A stretch of DNA of 64,000 bases from Pedobacter sp. SYSU D00535 (GTDB taxonomy: Bacteria; Bacteroidota; Bacteroidia; Sphingobacteriales; Sphingobacteriaceae). A model generated the notes under the pieces. That model made no database searches, was not told the DNA's origin, and worked only from the letters and a program-made list of their open reading frames with translations. The translations under genes were made by a program, and so were the position numbers. This document shows positions 50,871 to 59,159 of this stretch, piece after piece. Position 1 is the first letter of the stretch. Each line of letters starts with the position of its first letter. The stretch covers positions 434,001-498,000 of the forward strand of contig NZ_JAFEWD010000001.1 of NCBI RefSeq assembly GCF_017355855.1, read 5' to 3'.

Positions 50871-51605
50871 CTACCGCTCTTTGAGAACTTTCTTAAGATC
50901 CTCGGGAGTATCCACCGCAGCCGTTTCGATATCAGTTATGGCAACCTTAATTCTGTACCCATTTTCAATCCAACGTAATTGTTCGAGGGCTTCGGTTTTC
51001 TCCAGCAAGGACACGGGTAGTTGGGTAATTGAAAGCAGGGTATCAATACGATATCCGTAAATACCGATATGCTTGTAAAAGATATTGCTCTGAAGCCAGT
51101 CCGAAGCCTCTTTCCCCCTTACGAAAGGAATAGTAGCACGGCTGAAATAAATAGCTTCTGAATTCTTATTTAAAACTACTTTAGGGGAGTTAGGATTGTA
51201 CAACTCCTCTTCAAAATTTATCTTTTTAACCAAGGTGGCCAGCGCAGTTTCTGCCTCGGCAAAGCAACTACACAAAAGATCAATTTGTTTAGGGTTGATA
51301 AATGGCTCATCACCCTGTATGTTGATGATTATGTCAAACCCCGGTAGTTTTTGCGCTACTTCTGCACAGCGATCAGTGCCGCTCTGATGTGTATCTGCTG
51401 TCAACAGCGCCCGCCCTCCGAACTCCCGCACGTGCATCAAAATCCGCTCATCATCTGTAGCCACTACCACCTCATCTAATTTCTCTGCCTTCAGGGCTTG
51501 TTCGTAAACACGTTGTATCATGCTCTTACCATCGATATCGATCAGAGGTTTACCGGGAAATCTGGTAGAAGCAAAACGGGCGGGAATTACACCTAGAATT
51601 CGCAT
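50871..51605 (-). CDS. kdsB: 3-deoxy-manno-octulosonate cytidylyltransferase
   Basis: A 244-residue enzyme that joins CMP to Kdo for lipopolysaccharide inner core synthesis in the cytoplasm. The nucleotide-binding N-terminus is GVIPARFASTRFPGKPL, with VVATDDERI and the metal-site block INIQGDEPFI; RATIPFVR and GIYGYR follow. Length is normal. The deoxynucleoside kinase gene lies 29 bases upstream on the same strand, so co-transcription is likely. Confidence 0.95.
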   Translation of the reverse strand: MRILGVIPARFASTRFPGKPLIDIDGKSMIQRVYEQALKAEKLDEVVVATDDERILMHVREFGGRALLTADTHQSGTDRCAEVAQKLPGFDIIINIQGDEPFINPKQIDLLCSCFAEAETALATLVKKINFEEELYNPNSPKVVLNKNSEAIYFSRATIPFVRGKEASDWLQSNIFYKHIGIYGYRIDTLLSITQLPVSLLEKTEALEQLRWIENGYRIKVAITDIETAAVDTPEDLKKVLKER

Positions 51606-51634
51606 AATTGAGGTTTATATGATTGGTTTCAGAT

Positions 51635-52249
51635 TTAGAAAAGTCCGTGCATTTCCCTTTCAATACTTTGGATGATATAACCCAGGTCTTCAGGATTGTT
51701 GGCAAAGTCAAGCTTGTCCTTATCAAGCACCAGCAATTTGCCGTTTTTATAGTTACCTATCCATTTCGTGTACTTATCATTTAATTTAGATAAATAATCT
51801 AACCGGATGCCTGCTTCGTACTCGCGGCCGCGTCTCTGAATGTTATTAACAAGGGTAGGAACAGAAGCCTTCAAATAAATGAGCAAATCAGGAGCTTTGA
51901 TAAACGAAGTCATGTTTTCAAATATGGCTCGGTAATTTTCATAGTCCCGAGTGGTCATCAAACCCATATCATGCAAGTTCTCCGCAAAAATATAAGCGTC
52001 TTCATAAATCGTCCGATCCTGAACAATATTCTTGTTTAGCTTATTAATCTCCGTTATTTGATTAAAGCGGCTATTCAGGAAATAAATCTGAAGGTTGAAG
52101 CTCCAGCGCTTCATGTCATTGTAGAAATCCTCCAAGTAAGGATTGTTATCTACCGCTTCAAACTGAGGTTCGTAACCCAGGTGTTTTGCTAATAATTCCG
52201 TTAATGTGGTTTTACCGGCCCCTATATTTCCTACAATTGCAATATGCAT
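51635..52249 (-). CDS. Deoxynucleoside kinase
   Basis: A 204-residue kinase of the dNK/dGK group that phosphorylates salvaged deoxynucleosides. P-loop GNIGAGKTTL at residues 7-16, then the ERS-like block IVQDRTIYEDAYIFAENL, substrate block LLIYLKASVPTLVNNIQRRG and the lid region. The first Met at 52249 directly precedes the P-loop strand. Which deoxynucleoside is preferred cannot be read from sequence. Confidence 0.9.
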   Translation of the reverse strand: MHIAIVGNIGAGKTTLTELLAKHLGYEPQFEAVDNNPYLEDFYNDMKRWSFNLQIYFLNSRFNQITEINKLNKNIVQDRTIYEDAYIFAENLHDMGLMTTRDYENYRAIFENMTSFIKAPDLLIYLKASVPTLVNNIQRRGREYEAGIRLDYLSKLNDKYTKWIGNYKNGKLLVLDKDKLDFANNPEDLGYIIQSIEREMHGLF

Positions 52250-52318
52250 CGGGTAAAGTTAAAAGATATAAGTAAAAACTTCAAAAAACTGGATGTATGG
52301 TCCAGAGCACAATAAGAT

Positions 52319-53314
52319 CTAAAAACTTCTGAAACCGATTATCTCTCTCACTTCCCTGATGGTTTTGCCGGCACTTTCCCGGGCTTTCTCAGCTCCTAAC
52401 TTCGCTACTTTGCTTAAGTAATCAGCGTCTGCCGCGATATCAGCAATACGTTCCCTAACAGGAGTGGTAGCAAGGACCATATCTTCTCCCAGCTGCTTTT
52501 TAAAGTCTCCATAGCGGATCTGACATTTGTTATACAAGTCGTCAAAGTGCTTGTACGTGTCAACAGAAGAAACAATCTTCATCAAATCGAATAAATTCTG
52601 AATTGCTTCCGGCTTTGCCTGATTTTCTTCAGTAGGACCACTATCTGTAACTGCCCGCATTACTTTCTTACGTATCACCTCCGGACTGTCGGAGAGATAA
52701 ACCGCATTAGCTTCACCTTCCGATTTTCCCATTTTCCCCTTACCATCTAGTCCGGGCACCTTTACCAGCTTATTGCTGAAACTGAACGCGTAGGGCTCGG
52801 GAAAATATTCAGTTTGATATAATCGGTTAAAGCGATTCCCAAATGTCCGGGCCATTTCCAGATGTTGCTCCTGATCTTTCCCCACAGGCACTTTGGTGGC
52901 TTTATGGATAATAATATCGGCGGCCATCAGCACTGGATAGGTGAGGAGGCCTGCATTCACATTATCCGGCTGCGCTCGAACTTTATCTTTAAATGAAGTA
53001 CTTCGCTCTAGTTCACCGAGATAAGCGTTCATATTCAGAAATAAATATAATTCTGCTATCTGAGGTACATCAGACTGTACATATATGGTAGCCTTTTCTG
53101 GATCAATTCCAGCCGCCAGATACTCAATCAGAACCTGCTTCACATTGCCATGCAAATCATCAGGAGTAGGGTGGGTCGTAAGCGAATGATAATCTGCTAT
53201 AAAAAAGTAACAGTTATATTCATGCTGCATCTTAACAAAATTCTGTACAGCTCCGTAATAATTCCCTAAATGAAGTTTTCCGGTACTTCTGATACCGCTT
53301 ACAACAGTTTCCAT
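52319..53314 (-). CDS. trpS: Tryptophan-tRNA ligase
   Basis: A 331-residue class I aminoacyl-tRNA synthetase. The HIGH-type motif is HLGN in STGKLHLGNYYGAV near residue 12 and the KMSKS-type motif is KMGKSE near 197; the tryptophan pocket blocks YPVLMAADIIIHKA and PVGKDQEQHLEMAR are present. Length is usual for the bacterial enzyme. It is divergent from the acyltransferase gene across only 39 bases, and its candidate -7 element ends six bases before the ATG. Confidence 0.96.
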   Translation of the reverse strand: METVVSGIRSTGKLHLGNYYGAVQNFVKMQHEYNCYFFIADYHSLTTHPTPDDLHGNVKQVLIEYLAAGIDPEKATIYVQSDVPQIAELYLFLNMNAYLGELERSTSFKDKVRAQPDNVNAGLLTYPVLMAADIIIHKATKVPVGKDQEQHLEMARTFGNRFNRLYQTEYFPEPYAFSFSNKLVKVPGLDGKGKMGKSEGEANAVYLSDSPEVIRKKVMRAVTDSGPTEENQAKPEAIQNLFDLMKIVSSVDTYKHFDDLYNKCQIRYGDFKKQLGEDMVLATTPVRERIADIAADADYLSKVAKLGAEKARESAGKTIREVREIIGFRSF

Positions 53315-53320
53315 AACGGG

Positions 53321-53328
53321 CGAAAGTA
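53321..53328 (-). promoter_or_regulatory. Candidate -7 promoter element for trpS
   Basis: Minus strand TACTTTCG, a TAnnTTCG variant of the usual element, ending six bases before the trpS ATG. If used, the mRNA would have almost no leader. Confidence 0.45.
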
Positions 53329-53339
53329 AGGATTTTTTA

Positions 53340-53347
53340 TATTTTTG
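53340..53347 (+). promoter_or_regulatory. Candidate -7 promoter element for the acyltransferase/gatC operon
   Basis: TATTTTTG, a full TAnnTTTG match, ending six bases before ATG 53354. It overlaps the alternative TTG start at 53345, which argues for the ATG. Confidence 0.5.
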
Positions 53348-53353
53348 GATTCA

Positions 53354-54094
53354 ATGAAACTATTTTTCAGGAAGCTGCACCGGTATTTTTACATCGCTAG
53401 TGTTGCTCTTTTTTTCGCATTGCTATATCCGGTTTTATACTACTTTTCCCGTAAACCGGAGAGGTATACTACCCTGAACCATGTGCGCAGATTTTACGCC
53501 TTCATCAGCTCGGCATTCGCAGGTCTTTTTTATAAATATCACTACGAAAAACCGCTCGATTGGTCAAGAAACTACATTTTCTGTTCCAACCATACGTCTA
53601 ACCTCGACATCACGGCGCTCACCCTGCTGGTAAAAAAGGACTTTGCATTCCTCGGCAAGGACGAGTTGCTGAACAATCCCATTACAGGTCTCTGGTTTAA
53701 AACCATTGACATCCCTATCAATCGCGAAAGCAAAATATCTGCTTTCAAGGCGTTCAAAAAAACCGAAGAGTACCTAAAAAACGGATTCAGTATGGTAATC
53801 TTCCCAGAAGGTAAGATTGGAGACGAATATCCTCCCCAACTACATTTGTTCAAAAACGGTCCCTTTCGGCTTGCCATTGAACAGAAAGTCGCAATAGTTC
53901 CGGTAACCGTTCCCGACATTTACAAGAAAATGTGGGACGACGGAAGTATTTATGGAAGTAAACCCGGAATTTCTCATATTTGCGTTCACGCCCCCATCGA
54001 AACCACCGGCTTAACTATTGACGACGCTGATGCATTAAGAGATCGGGTGTATGAAACCATACAGGCAGAATTAACAAAACATGAAGTTAGATAA
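53354..54094 (+). CDS. 1-acyl-sn-glycerol-3-phosphate acyltransferase family (PlsC-like)
   Basis: A 246-residue membrane-associated acyltransferase. An N-terminal hydrophobic anchor (about 12-30) precedes the four motifs: NHTSNLD (HX4D type) near 80, PINRES near 120, FPEGKIGDE near 150 and VPVTVPD near 185. It probably adds the second acyl chain to lysophosphatidic acid in phospholipid synthesis. A TTG nine bases upstream is in frame but lies in a promoter motif. It overlaps gatC by 14 bases. Confidence 0.9.
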   Translation: MKLFFRKLHRYFYIASVALFFALLYPVLYYFSRKPERYTTLNHVRRFYAFISSAFAGLFYKYHYEKPLDWSRNYIFCSNHTSNLDITALTLLVKKDFAFLGKDELLNNPITGLWFKTIDIPINRESKISAFKAFKKTEEYLKNGFSMVIFPEGKIGDEYPPQLHLFKNGPFRLAIEQKVAIVPVTVPDIYKKMWDDGSIYGSKPGISHICVHAPIETTGLTIDDADALRDRVYETIQAELTKHEVR

Positions 54095-54374
54095 CGAAAC
54101 AATTGCAAAAATTGCTCACCTGGCACGACTGGAAGTAACTGATAACGAGAAAGAATCGCTACTGAAAGACATGAATAATATCCTCAGCTTCATGGAAAAA
54201 CTTAATGAACTGGATACAAGCGCTGTAGAACCGCTAATTTATCTTACCGACGAGATCAATATTTTTAGAGAGGACGAAGCTAAAAAAGAAATTACACCTG
54301 AAAAGGCACTCTCTAACGCGCCGCAGCACGACGGGACTTATTTCCAGGTGGCTAAAGTGATAGACAAAAGCTAA
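54081..54374 (+). CDS. gatC: Asp-tRNA(Asn)/Glu-tRNA(Gln) amidotransferase subunit C
   Basis: A 97-residue subunit that stabilises GatA in the GatCAB complex, which amidates mischarged tRNA. Family blocks: IAKIAHLARLEVTDNE at the N-terminus, FMEKLNELDTSAVEPL in the middle and the C-terminal APQHDGTYFQVAKVID. It starts inside the acyltransferase gene, indicating translational coupling. gatA and gatB are not in the window, which is common in this phylum. Confidence 0.93.
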   Translation: MKLDNETIAKIAHLARLEVTDNEKESLLKDMNNILSFMEKLNELDTSAVEPLIYLTDEINIFREDEAKKEITPEKALSNAPQHDGTYFQVAKVIDKS

Positions 54375-54389
54375 TATTTTTTTGAAAAA

Positions 54390-54516
54390 GAGCAGCAGTA
54401 CAGCAATCTCCTTCGGTCCCGCCATCCGCTCTTACTGCTCGCCTTCACACAGGTCTTGATGCTCGGCCTAAGCCGCAGGGCCGGTATCCGCTGCTGTCGG
54501 GTTTAGCTTACAACGA
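54390..54516. repeat. GC-rich structured intergenic element, possible dispersed repeat
   Basis: A GC-rich segment in an otherwise AT-rich intergenic region between convergent gatC and trpA. On the minus strand it contains two related units, GCAGCGGATACCGGCC and AGAGCGGATGGCGGGACC, and the hairpin CGGC-TTAG-GCCG. No protein frame fits. It recalls GC-rich repeats found after genes in several Bacteroidota genomes, but copies elsewhere cannot be checked here. Confidence 0.4.
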
Positions 54517-54542
54517 CAGCTCTTCGATTTGAAGTATAAAGT

Positions 54543-54577
54543 AAAAAGGAGTCAGAAACACTGTTCCAACTCCTTAT
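54543..54577 (-). terminator. Terminator of the trp operon
   Basis: On the minus strand AAGGAGT pairs with ACTCCTT, enclosing a second GGAAC/GTTTC stem, and is followed by TTT. It begins four bases after the trpA stop. Confidence 0.75.
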
Positions 54578-54580
54578 ATC

Positions 54581-55369
54581 TTATACCGTCATGGCTTCTT
54601 TCCCTTTCATCGAACTGATAAAAGCCGGGATCTTTTCCAGGTAATTTTCCTCACCCATCAATTTCACAAAAGCACTGCCTACAATTGCTCCATTGGCATA
54701 TTCGCTTGCCTTGCTAAAGCTCTTGTTATCTGAAATCCCGAAACCAATCATCGTCGGGTTCTTTAGATTCATCCCCTTAATCCTAGCGAAGTAATCCTCT
54801 ATCTCGTTAGATACCGACAGGTTTTTTCCAGTAGTAGATGATGTACTTAACAGGTAAATAAAACCGTTGCTCAACTCATCGATCTTCCTGATACGAGCCT
54901 CAGAGGTAGTAGGTGTAATTAAGAAAATATTGCTCAGTTTATGTCCCTCGAAACAATCCTTGTACATTTCCTCATACTCGTACATAGGCAGGTCAGGCAC
55001 AATAACACCATCCACTCCAACTTCCGCGCAGGAAGCACAAAAATTTTCTACTCCATATTGCAAGACAGGATTCACATATCCCATCAGCAATACCGGAATG
55101 GAAACACGCTTTCTCAAATCCTTCAGCTGTTCAAAAAGCAGCTTCACCGTCATGCCATTATCTATAGCAGTTTGGGAACTCTTTTGAATTACCGGGCCAT
55201 CTGCCAGCGGATCGGAATAGGGAACGCCAATTTCCAGAAAATCGGCCCCTGCTTTTTCCAGCGCCTCAGCTATATCCAGGGTGCTGTTTAAGTTGGGATA
55301 GCCGGCAGTATAATATATTGAAAGGATATTTCCTTTTTTCTCCTCAAAAAGTTGTTTAAGTCTGTTCAT
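54581..55369 (-). CDS. trpA: Tryptophan synthase alpha subunit
   Basis: A 262-residue TIM-barrel subunit that cleaves indole-3-glycerol phosphate to indole and glyceraldehyde 3-phosphate. Catalytic Glu46 and Asp57 are in FLEIGVPYSDPLADGP; the phosphate-binding loop GFGISDN and GAIVGSAFV are present. It is last in trpD-F-B-A, 30 bases after trpB, and is followed at once by a terminator. Indole passes to TrpB within the complex. Confidence 0.96.
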   Translation of the reverse strand: MNRLKQLFEEKKGNILSIYYTAGYPNLNSTLDIAEALEKAGADFLEIGVPYSDPLADGPVIQKSSQTAIDNGMTVKLLFEQLKDLRKRVSIPVLLMGYVNPVLQYGVENFCASCAEVGVDGVIVPDLPMYEYEEMYKDCFEGHKLSNIFLITPTTSEARIRKIDELSNGFIYLLSTSSTTGKNLSVSNEIEDYFARIKGMNLKNPTMIGFGISDNKSFSKASEYANGAIVGSAFVKLMGEENYLEKIPAFISSMKGKEAMTV

Positions 55370-55399
55370 AATTTCAAGCTGATGAAAGGGATACGCTGT

Positions 55400-56581
55400 T
55401 TATAATCCGAAATATTTCATATAGGTAGCAAGGTCTTTATCCCCGCGTCCCGATAAGCATACCACCACCGTCTCATCTCCCTTAAACTGCATTTTTTCCA
55501 GATAAGCTAGCGCATGCGAACTTTCAATAGCAGGGATAATTCCTTCCAGCCTTGACAGCTGCAAACCTGCTTCTAACGATTCCTCATCGGTAATACTTAC
55601 ATATTTCGCGCGGGCAGAAGTATGTAGATGTGCATGTTGAGGGCCAATGCCAGGATAATCCAAACCAGCAGAGATGGAATACGGCTCAATCACCTGACCG
55701 TCTTCCGTTTGCATTACGATGGATCTGCTTCCATGCAAAACACCTTCCTTACCCAATGCTGTGGTGGCTGCAGATTCCCCTGTATGAACACCTTTTCCTG
55801 CAGCTTCTACAGCAATTAGTTTCACATCTTCCTGATCCAAGAAATGATAAAACATTCCGATCGCATTACTTCCGCCACCTACACAGGCCATAACATAGTC
55901 GGGGTTTGGTTTGCCTATTTTTTCGGTCAGTTGCTTCCGGGTTTCCTCAGAAATAATCGCCTGGAACCTCGCTACCATATCCGGGTAGGGGTGAGGGCCT
56001 ACTACAGAGCCGATAATATAATGGGTGTCAACAGGGTTATTGATCCAGTCCCGGAGCGCTTCATTTGTCGCGTCTTTCAGTGTCTGGCTTCCTGAGGTTG
56101 CCGGAATTACAGTTGCACCCATCATTTTCATCCGGGCTACATTCGGAGCTTGACGTTCAATATCCACAGCTCCCATGTAAACCACGCACTCGATGCCTTT
56201 TAGCGCACAAACAGTTGCAGTTGCTACACCGTGCTGGCCGGCTCCTGTTTCGGCAATAATTCTTTTTTTACCTAAACGCTGCGCAAGCAGGATCTGGCCT
56301 ACGGTATTGTTAATTTTGTGAGCGCCCGTGTGGTTAAGATCTTCACGCTTCAAATAAATGTTGGCGCCATATTTCTCAGACAATCGCTTAGCGAAATAGA
56401 GCGGAGAAGGACGACCCACATAATCACGAAGGAGTTCCTGAAACTCTTCCTGAAAGGCAGGTTCAGCCATGATCTTCAAATAATTGTCCCGTAATTCTTC
56501 AACGTTTGGATACAACATTTCGGGGATGTAAGCCCCGCCAAAGTTTCCATAGTATCCTTTTTCATTTACATGATAACTCAT
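55400..56581 (-). CDS. trpB: Tryptophan synthase beta subunit
   Basis: A 393-residue PLP enzyme that condenses indole with serine to give tryptophan. Lys89 in HTGAHKINN binds [27 protein letters not shown] and CLSGRGDKD are the usual phosphate and catalytic blocks. Sequence type is TrpB1, the form that works with TrpA. It follows trpF by ten bases. Confidence 0.97.
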   Translation of the reverse strand: MSYHVNEKGYYGNFGGAYIPEMLYPNVEELRDNYLKIMAEPAFQEEFQELLRDYVGRPSPLYFAKRLSEKYGANIYLKREDLNHTGAHKINNTVGQILLAQRLGKKRIIAETGAGQHGVATATVCALKGIECVVYMGAVDIERQAPNVARMKMMGATVIPATSGSQTLKDATNEALRDWINNPVDTHYIIGSVVGPHPYPDMVARFQAIISEETRKQLTEKIGKPNPDYVMACVGGGSNAIGMFYHFLDQEDVKLIAVEAAGKGVHTGESAATTALGKEGVLHGSRSIVMQTEDGQVIEPYSISAGLDYPGIGPQHAHLHTSARAKYVSITDEESLEAGLQLSRLEGIIPAIESSHALAYLEKMQFKGDETVVVCLSGRGDKDLATYMKYFGL

Positions 56582-56591
56582 ATGTATAAGT

Positions 56592-57239
56592 TTATTCGCT
56601 TAAGTGCGCCTGTTTTAATTTATCAATTACCGAACCCAGCAACTCTATGTTTTTTAGTCCCGGTCTAACTTCAAATCTACTATTCAGATCAACTGCATAG
56701 AGCCGGTCGTCGTCTAGAGTTATTACCTCGAGAACATTTTCTGCAGACAGTCCGCCGCTCAAGAAATAAGGGACATTCAATTGATATTTCGTCAGCAACG
56801 ACCAATTAAATGTTTCCCCCGACCCGCCATGTGCTACAGTTTTAGTATCGAAAAGAAAATAGTCGACCGCTTTAGTATAACTATCTAAAACTGTAAACTG
56901 GAAGTCTGGGTCCACTCCAAATGCCTTGATAACTTCAAATCCTTTGTTTTTTAATACTGAGCAAAATTCCGGAGACTCCTGTCCGTGCAGCTGTAATGCA
57001 TCTAATTTAAACTCTTCAGCTTTGGCCTCAACCTCGGCTAAGCTGCTATTCACAAATACGCCAGTCTTCTTAATTGATGAAGGAAGATGAGCCAAAGTCT
57101 CAAGGTCTAGTGCCTCCACAAATCTTTTTGAAGCAGGATAGAAAATAAAGCCCATGTAGTCGGGTCGTAGATTTGCCAGATCATTAATATTCGACGGTTC
57201 ACGCATTCCGCAAACCTTTATTTTTAACGACCTAATCAT
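56592..57239 (-). CDS. trpF: Phosphoribosylanthranilate isomerase
   Basis: A 215-residue TIM-barrel enzyme that isomerises N-(5-phosphoribosyl)anthranilate by Amadori rearrangement. Catalytic Cys11 is in [10 protein letters not shown] and the acid in [20 protein letters not shown] and [12 protein letters not shown] are family blocks. Its start overlaps the trpD stop by one base. trpC, usually between trpD and trpF, is absent here. Confidence 0.95.
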   Translation of the reverse strand: MIRSLKIKVCGMREPSNINDLANLRPDYMGFIFYPASKRFVEALDLETLAHLPSSIKKTGVFVNSSLAEVEAKAEEFKLDALQLHGQESPEFCSVLKNKGFEVIKAFGVDPDFQFTVLDSYTKAVDYFLFDTKTVAHGGSGETFNWSLLTKYQLNVPYFLSGGLSAENVLEVITLDDDRLYAVDLNSRFEVRPGLKNIELLGSVIDKLKQAHLSE

Positions 57240-58231
57240 TATTTCACCGCTATTAATCTATTGAAACTTGTTAAGGCCCGTTTGCTTAGTAGCGACTCTT
57301 CTGCTTCATAAAAACAATCAGCGAACGATTTAGTATCATCAACGGTTTTAATAGCAATAGCTGCATTACATAAAACCACATTATTTTGAGCAGTTGTTCC
57401 TTCTCCCTTTAAAACGTCTATAAAGATCCTAGCCGACTCCTCTACCGTATTTCCGCCGCCTATCTGCCTAGCAGATATCCGTTCAAAACCTAACCTTTCT
57501 ATAGAGTAGATATGCTCGCCCCGGTGAGAAAACGTTTTAAAGTTTCCTGTTAGTGATATTTCATCATATCCATCAAGAGCATGCAATATGGTATATTTCT
57601 TATCAGACTTCTGATAGAGATAGGCATAAATACGGGCTAGCTCCAAACTGAAAACTCCAACCGACTGATACTCGGGAAGAGCTGGGTTAACGAGCGGACC
57701 CAACATGTTGAAAAAGGTTTTTACAGCTAGTTCCTTTCGGATAGGTGCCACATTTTTCATGGCCGGATGAAAAAGGGGAGCATGTAAAAAGCAAATCCCG
57801 GCTTCTTCTACACTTTGCCGAAGCTTTGCAGCATCGTTCGTGAACTGATATCCCAAAAACTCCATCACGTTTGAAGAACCACACCCGGAAGAAACCCCGT
57901 AGTTACCATGTTTAGCAACTTTATATCCAGCGCCTGCAGTAACGAAAGAAGCCAGCGTAGAGATATTGAAGGTATCTTTTCCATCGCCACCCGTGCCACA
58001 AAGATCGATGAGGCTATACCCTTCCAAACCTGGAGAAAGACAAAGATCAAGCATAGCATCTCTAAACCCTTCCAACTCTTCAACAGTGATACTTCTCATA
58101 CAATAGGCCGTCATGAACGCTGCCATCTGCGAGTTGTTAAACTTTCCGGTAGTTATATTTTTTAATATACTTTTCGCTTCTCCCTTAGTAAAGGTTTTGT
58201 GTTCAAACAGGTGATTTAAAATATCTTTCAT
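57239..58231 (-). CDS. trpD: Anthranilate phosphoribosyltransferase
   Basis: A 330-residue enzyme that transfers phosphoribose from PRPP to anthranilate. The PRPP motif is DLCGTGGDGKDTFNIST near residue 82, with KHGNYGVSSGCGSSNVME and FNMLGPLVNPA. It is the first gene after the trp leader and attenuator terminator, which ends 27 bases before its ATG. trpE and trpG are not adjacent. Confidence 0.96.
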   Translation of the reverse strand: MKDILNHLFEHKTFTKGEAKSILKNITTGKFNNSQMAAFMTAYCMRSITVEELEGFRDAMLDLCLSPGLEGYSLIDLCGTGGDGKDTFNISTLASFVTAGAGYKVAKHGNYGVSSGCGSSNVMEFLGYQFTNDAAKLRQSVEEAGICFLHAPLFHPAMKNVAPIRKELAVKTFFNMLGPLVNPALPEYQSVGVFSLELARIYAYLYQKSDKKYTILHALDGYDEISLTGNFKTFSHRGEHIYSIERLGFERISARQIGGGNTVEESARIFIDVLKGEGTTAQNNVVLCNAAIAIKTVDDTKSFADCFYEAEESLLSKRALTSFNRLIAVK

Positions 58232-58257
58232 AACGTTTTTGTCTCCGACCAGGTGGC

Positions 58258-58286
58258 AAAAAAAAAGGTTGCCTTAAGAGCAACCC
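58258..58286 (-). terminator. Attenuator terminator before trpD
   Basis: On the minus strand GGTTGC (58285-58280) pairs with GCAACC (58272-58267) around a seven-base loop TCTTAAG, followed by nine T (58266-58258). It lies between the Trp-rich leader peptide and trpD, so it controls entry into the operon. Confidence 0.85.
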
Positions 58287-58327
58287 TGTTTATTTTTAGA
58301 AACATATACATGCAGAGGGCCCCTCGA

Positions 58328-58375
58328 TTAATCGAAGTTCCACCACCAAATATATACGTTGCTTAGTACCATCAT
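58328..58375 (-). CDS. trpL: trp operon leader peptide with three consecutive Trp codons
   Basis: A 15-codon frame reading MMVLSNVYIWWWNFD followed by TAA. The three TGG codons in a row are at 58348-58340. A second ATG at 58372 could also be the start. It sits directly after a -33/-7 promoter and 42 bases before the terminator preceding trpD. Ribosome stalling on these codons when charged tRNA-Trp is scarce should affect folding of the RNA that follows. The leader itself has a TCGATTAATCGA palindrome over its stop codon. AGCAAC in codons 5-6 is complementary to GTTGCT of the terminator and is the only antiterminator partner I found; the exact alternative structure is unresolved. Confidence 0.85.
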   Translation of the reverse strand: MMVLSNVYIWWWNFD

Positions 58376-58385
58376 TATTAGGTTG

Positions 58386-58417
58386 CAAAGATGAAGAAAG
58401 TTTTAATGAAAGCAAAA
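58386..58417 (-). promoter_or_regulatory. Promoter of the trp leader/trpDFBA operon
   Basis: On the minus strand TTTTG (58417-58413) is followed after 19 bases by CATCTTTG (58393-58386), one mismatch from TAnnTTTG. The expected start of transcription is a few bases before the trpL ATG. Confidence 0.7.
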
Positions 58418-58484
58418 CTTTTGAAAATTTTCCGAAAGTATAAAAACGGTATTTACCCAGAATTGAAGTATCAGATGGGGGAGA

Positions 58485-59126
58485 TCAGGCAGCAGTATAA
58501 AACTCCTCCTTTTCGGTAGTATGAACCCGGATGACTCCCGAAAGCACCAGATTTACCAATATTTTCTGAGCTCTTCTCCTCGACAGGTTCAGCATTTTGC
58601 TGTATTCTTTAGCTGTAATTCTTTCGTTCTCGTCCAGATATTCCAAAAGGGCTTTTTCCTTACTTGAATATTCAATAAGAACACCCTCGTCCTTTGAACT
58701 TCCTTTTAGTACATCCACCACGATTTTGCTGGCCAGGAGACTTTTATCTTTCACGCGAACGTAAACCCACCACTTTTTATCCTCGCCCAGGGCGTAATGC
58801 GGTTTCATGTCGCTTTCTTTAATTTCGGCTACAAGCACAATTTTACCATCAAAATAGATCTCTTCGAACAAAGGCTCTAGAGCTGGGCGACAAAAGAACG
58901 TGCCAGCCTTGGTAAGCATATACTTTTCTTCATCTTCTGACTTTACCCCCTTAATGTCGCCGTTGTCGGCAACGCCAACCAATAATCGGCCGCCTTTATT
59001 ATTTGCGAATGAAACCATTGTTTTAGCAATCTTCTCACAAGATGTAATCGTCTTTTTAAAGTCGACGTTTACACCTTCTCCCTCAAATATTAATTGCTTT
59101 ATATGGTAAGGCTTTAAATTACTCAT
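58485..59126 (-). CDS. AlbA_2/Schlafen-type ATP-binding domain protein with winged helix
   Basis: A 213-residue protein. The AlbA_2 (divergent AAA-4) domain occupies about 10-135, with EGVNVDFKKTITSCEKIAKTM, SFANNKGGRLLVGVADNGDI, and VYVRVKDKSLLAS. A winged helix follows (about 150-210; ITAKEYSKMLNLSRRRAQKIL). Proteins of this type are probable nucleic-acid-binding regulators; no target is known. It ends before the trp promoter on the same strand, with no clear terminator. Confidence 0.85.
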   Translation of the reverse strand: MSNLKPYHIKQLIFEGEGVNVDFKKTITSCEKIAKTMVSFANNKGGRLLVGVADNGDIKGVKSEDEEKYMLTKAGTFFCRPALEPLFEEIYFDGKIVLVAEIKESDMKPHYALGEDKKWWVYVRVKDKSLLASKIVVDVLKGSSKDEGVLIEYSSKEKALLEYLDENERITAKEYSKMLNLSRRRAQKILVNLVLSGVIRVHTTEKEEFYTAA

Positions 59127-59159
59127 CTATTTAATAATCCTCTTCTTCTTTTTTTGTTT

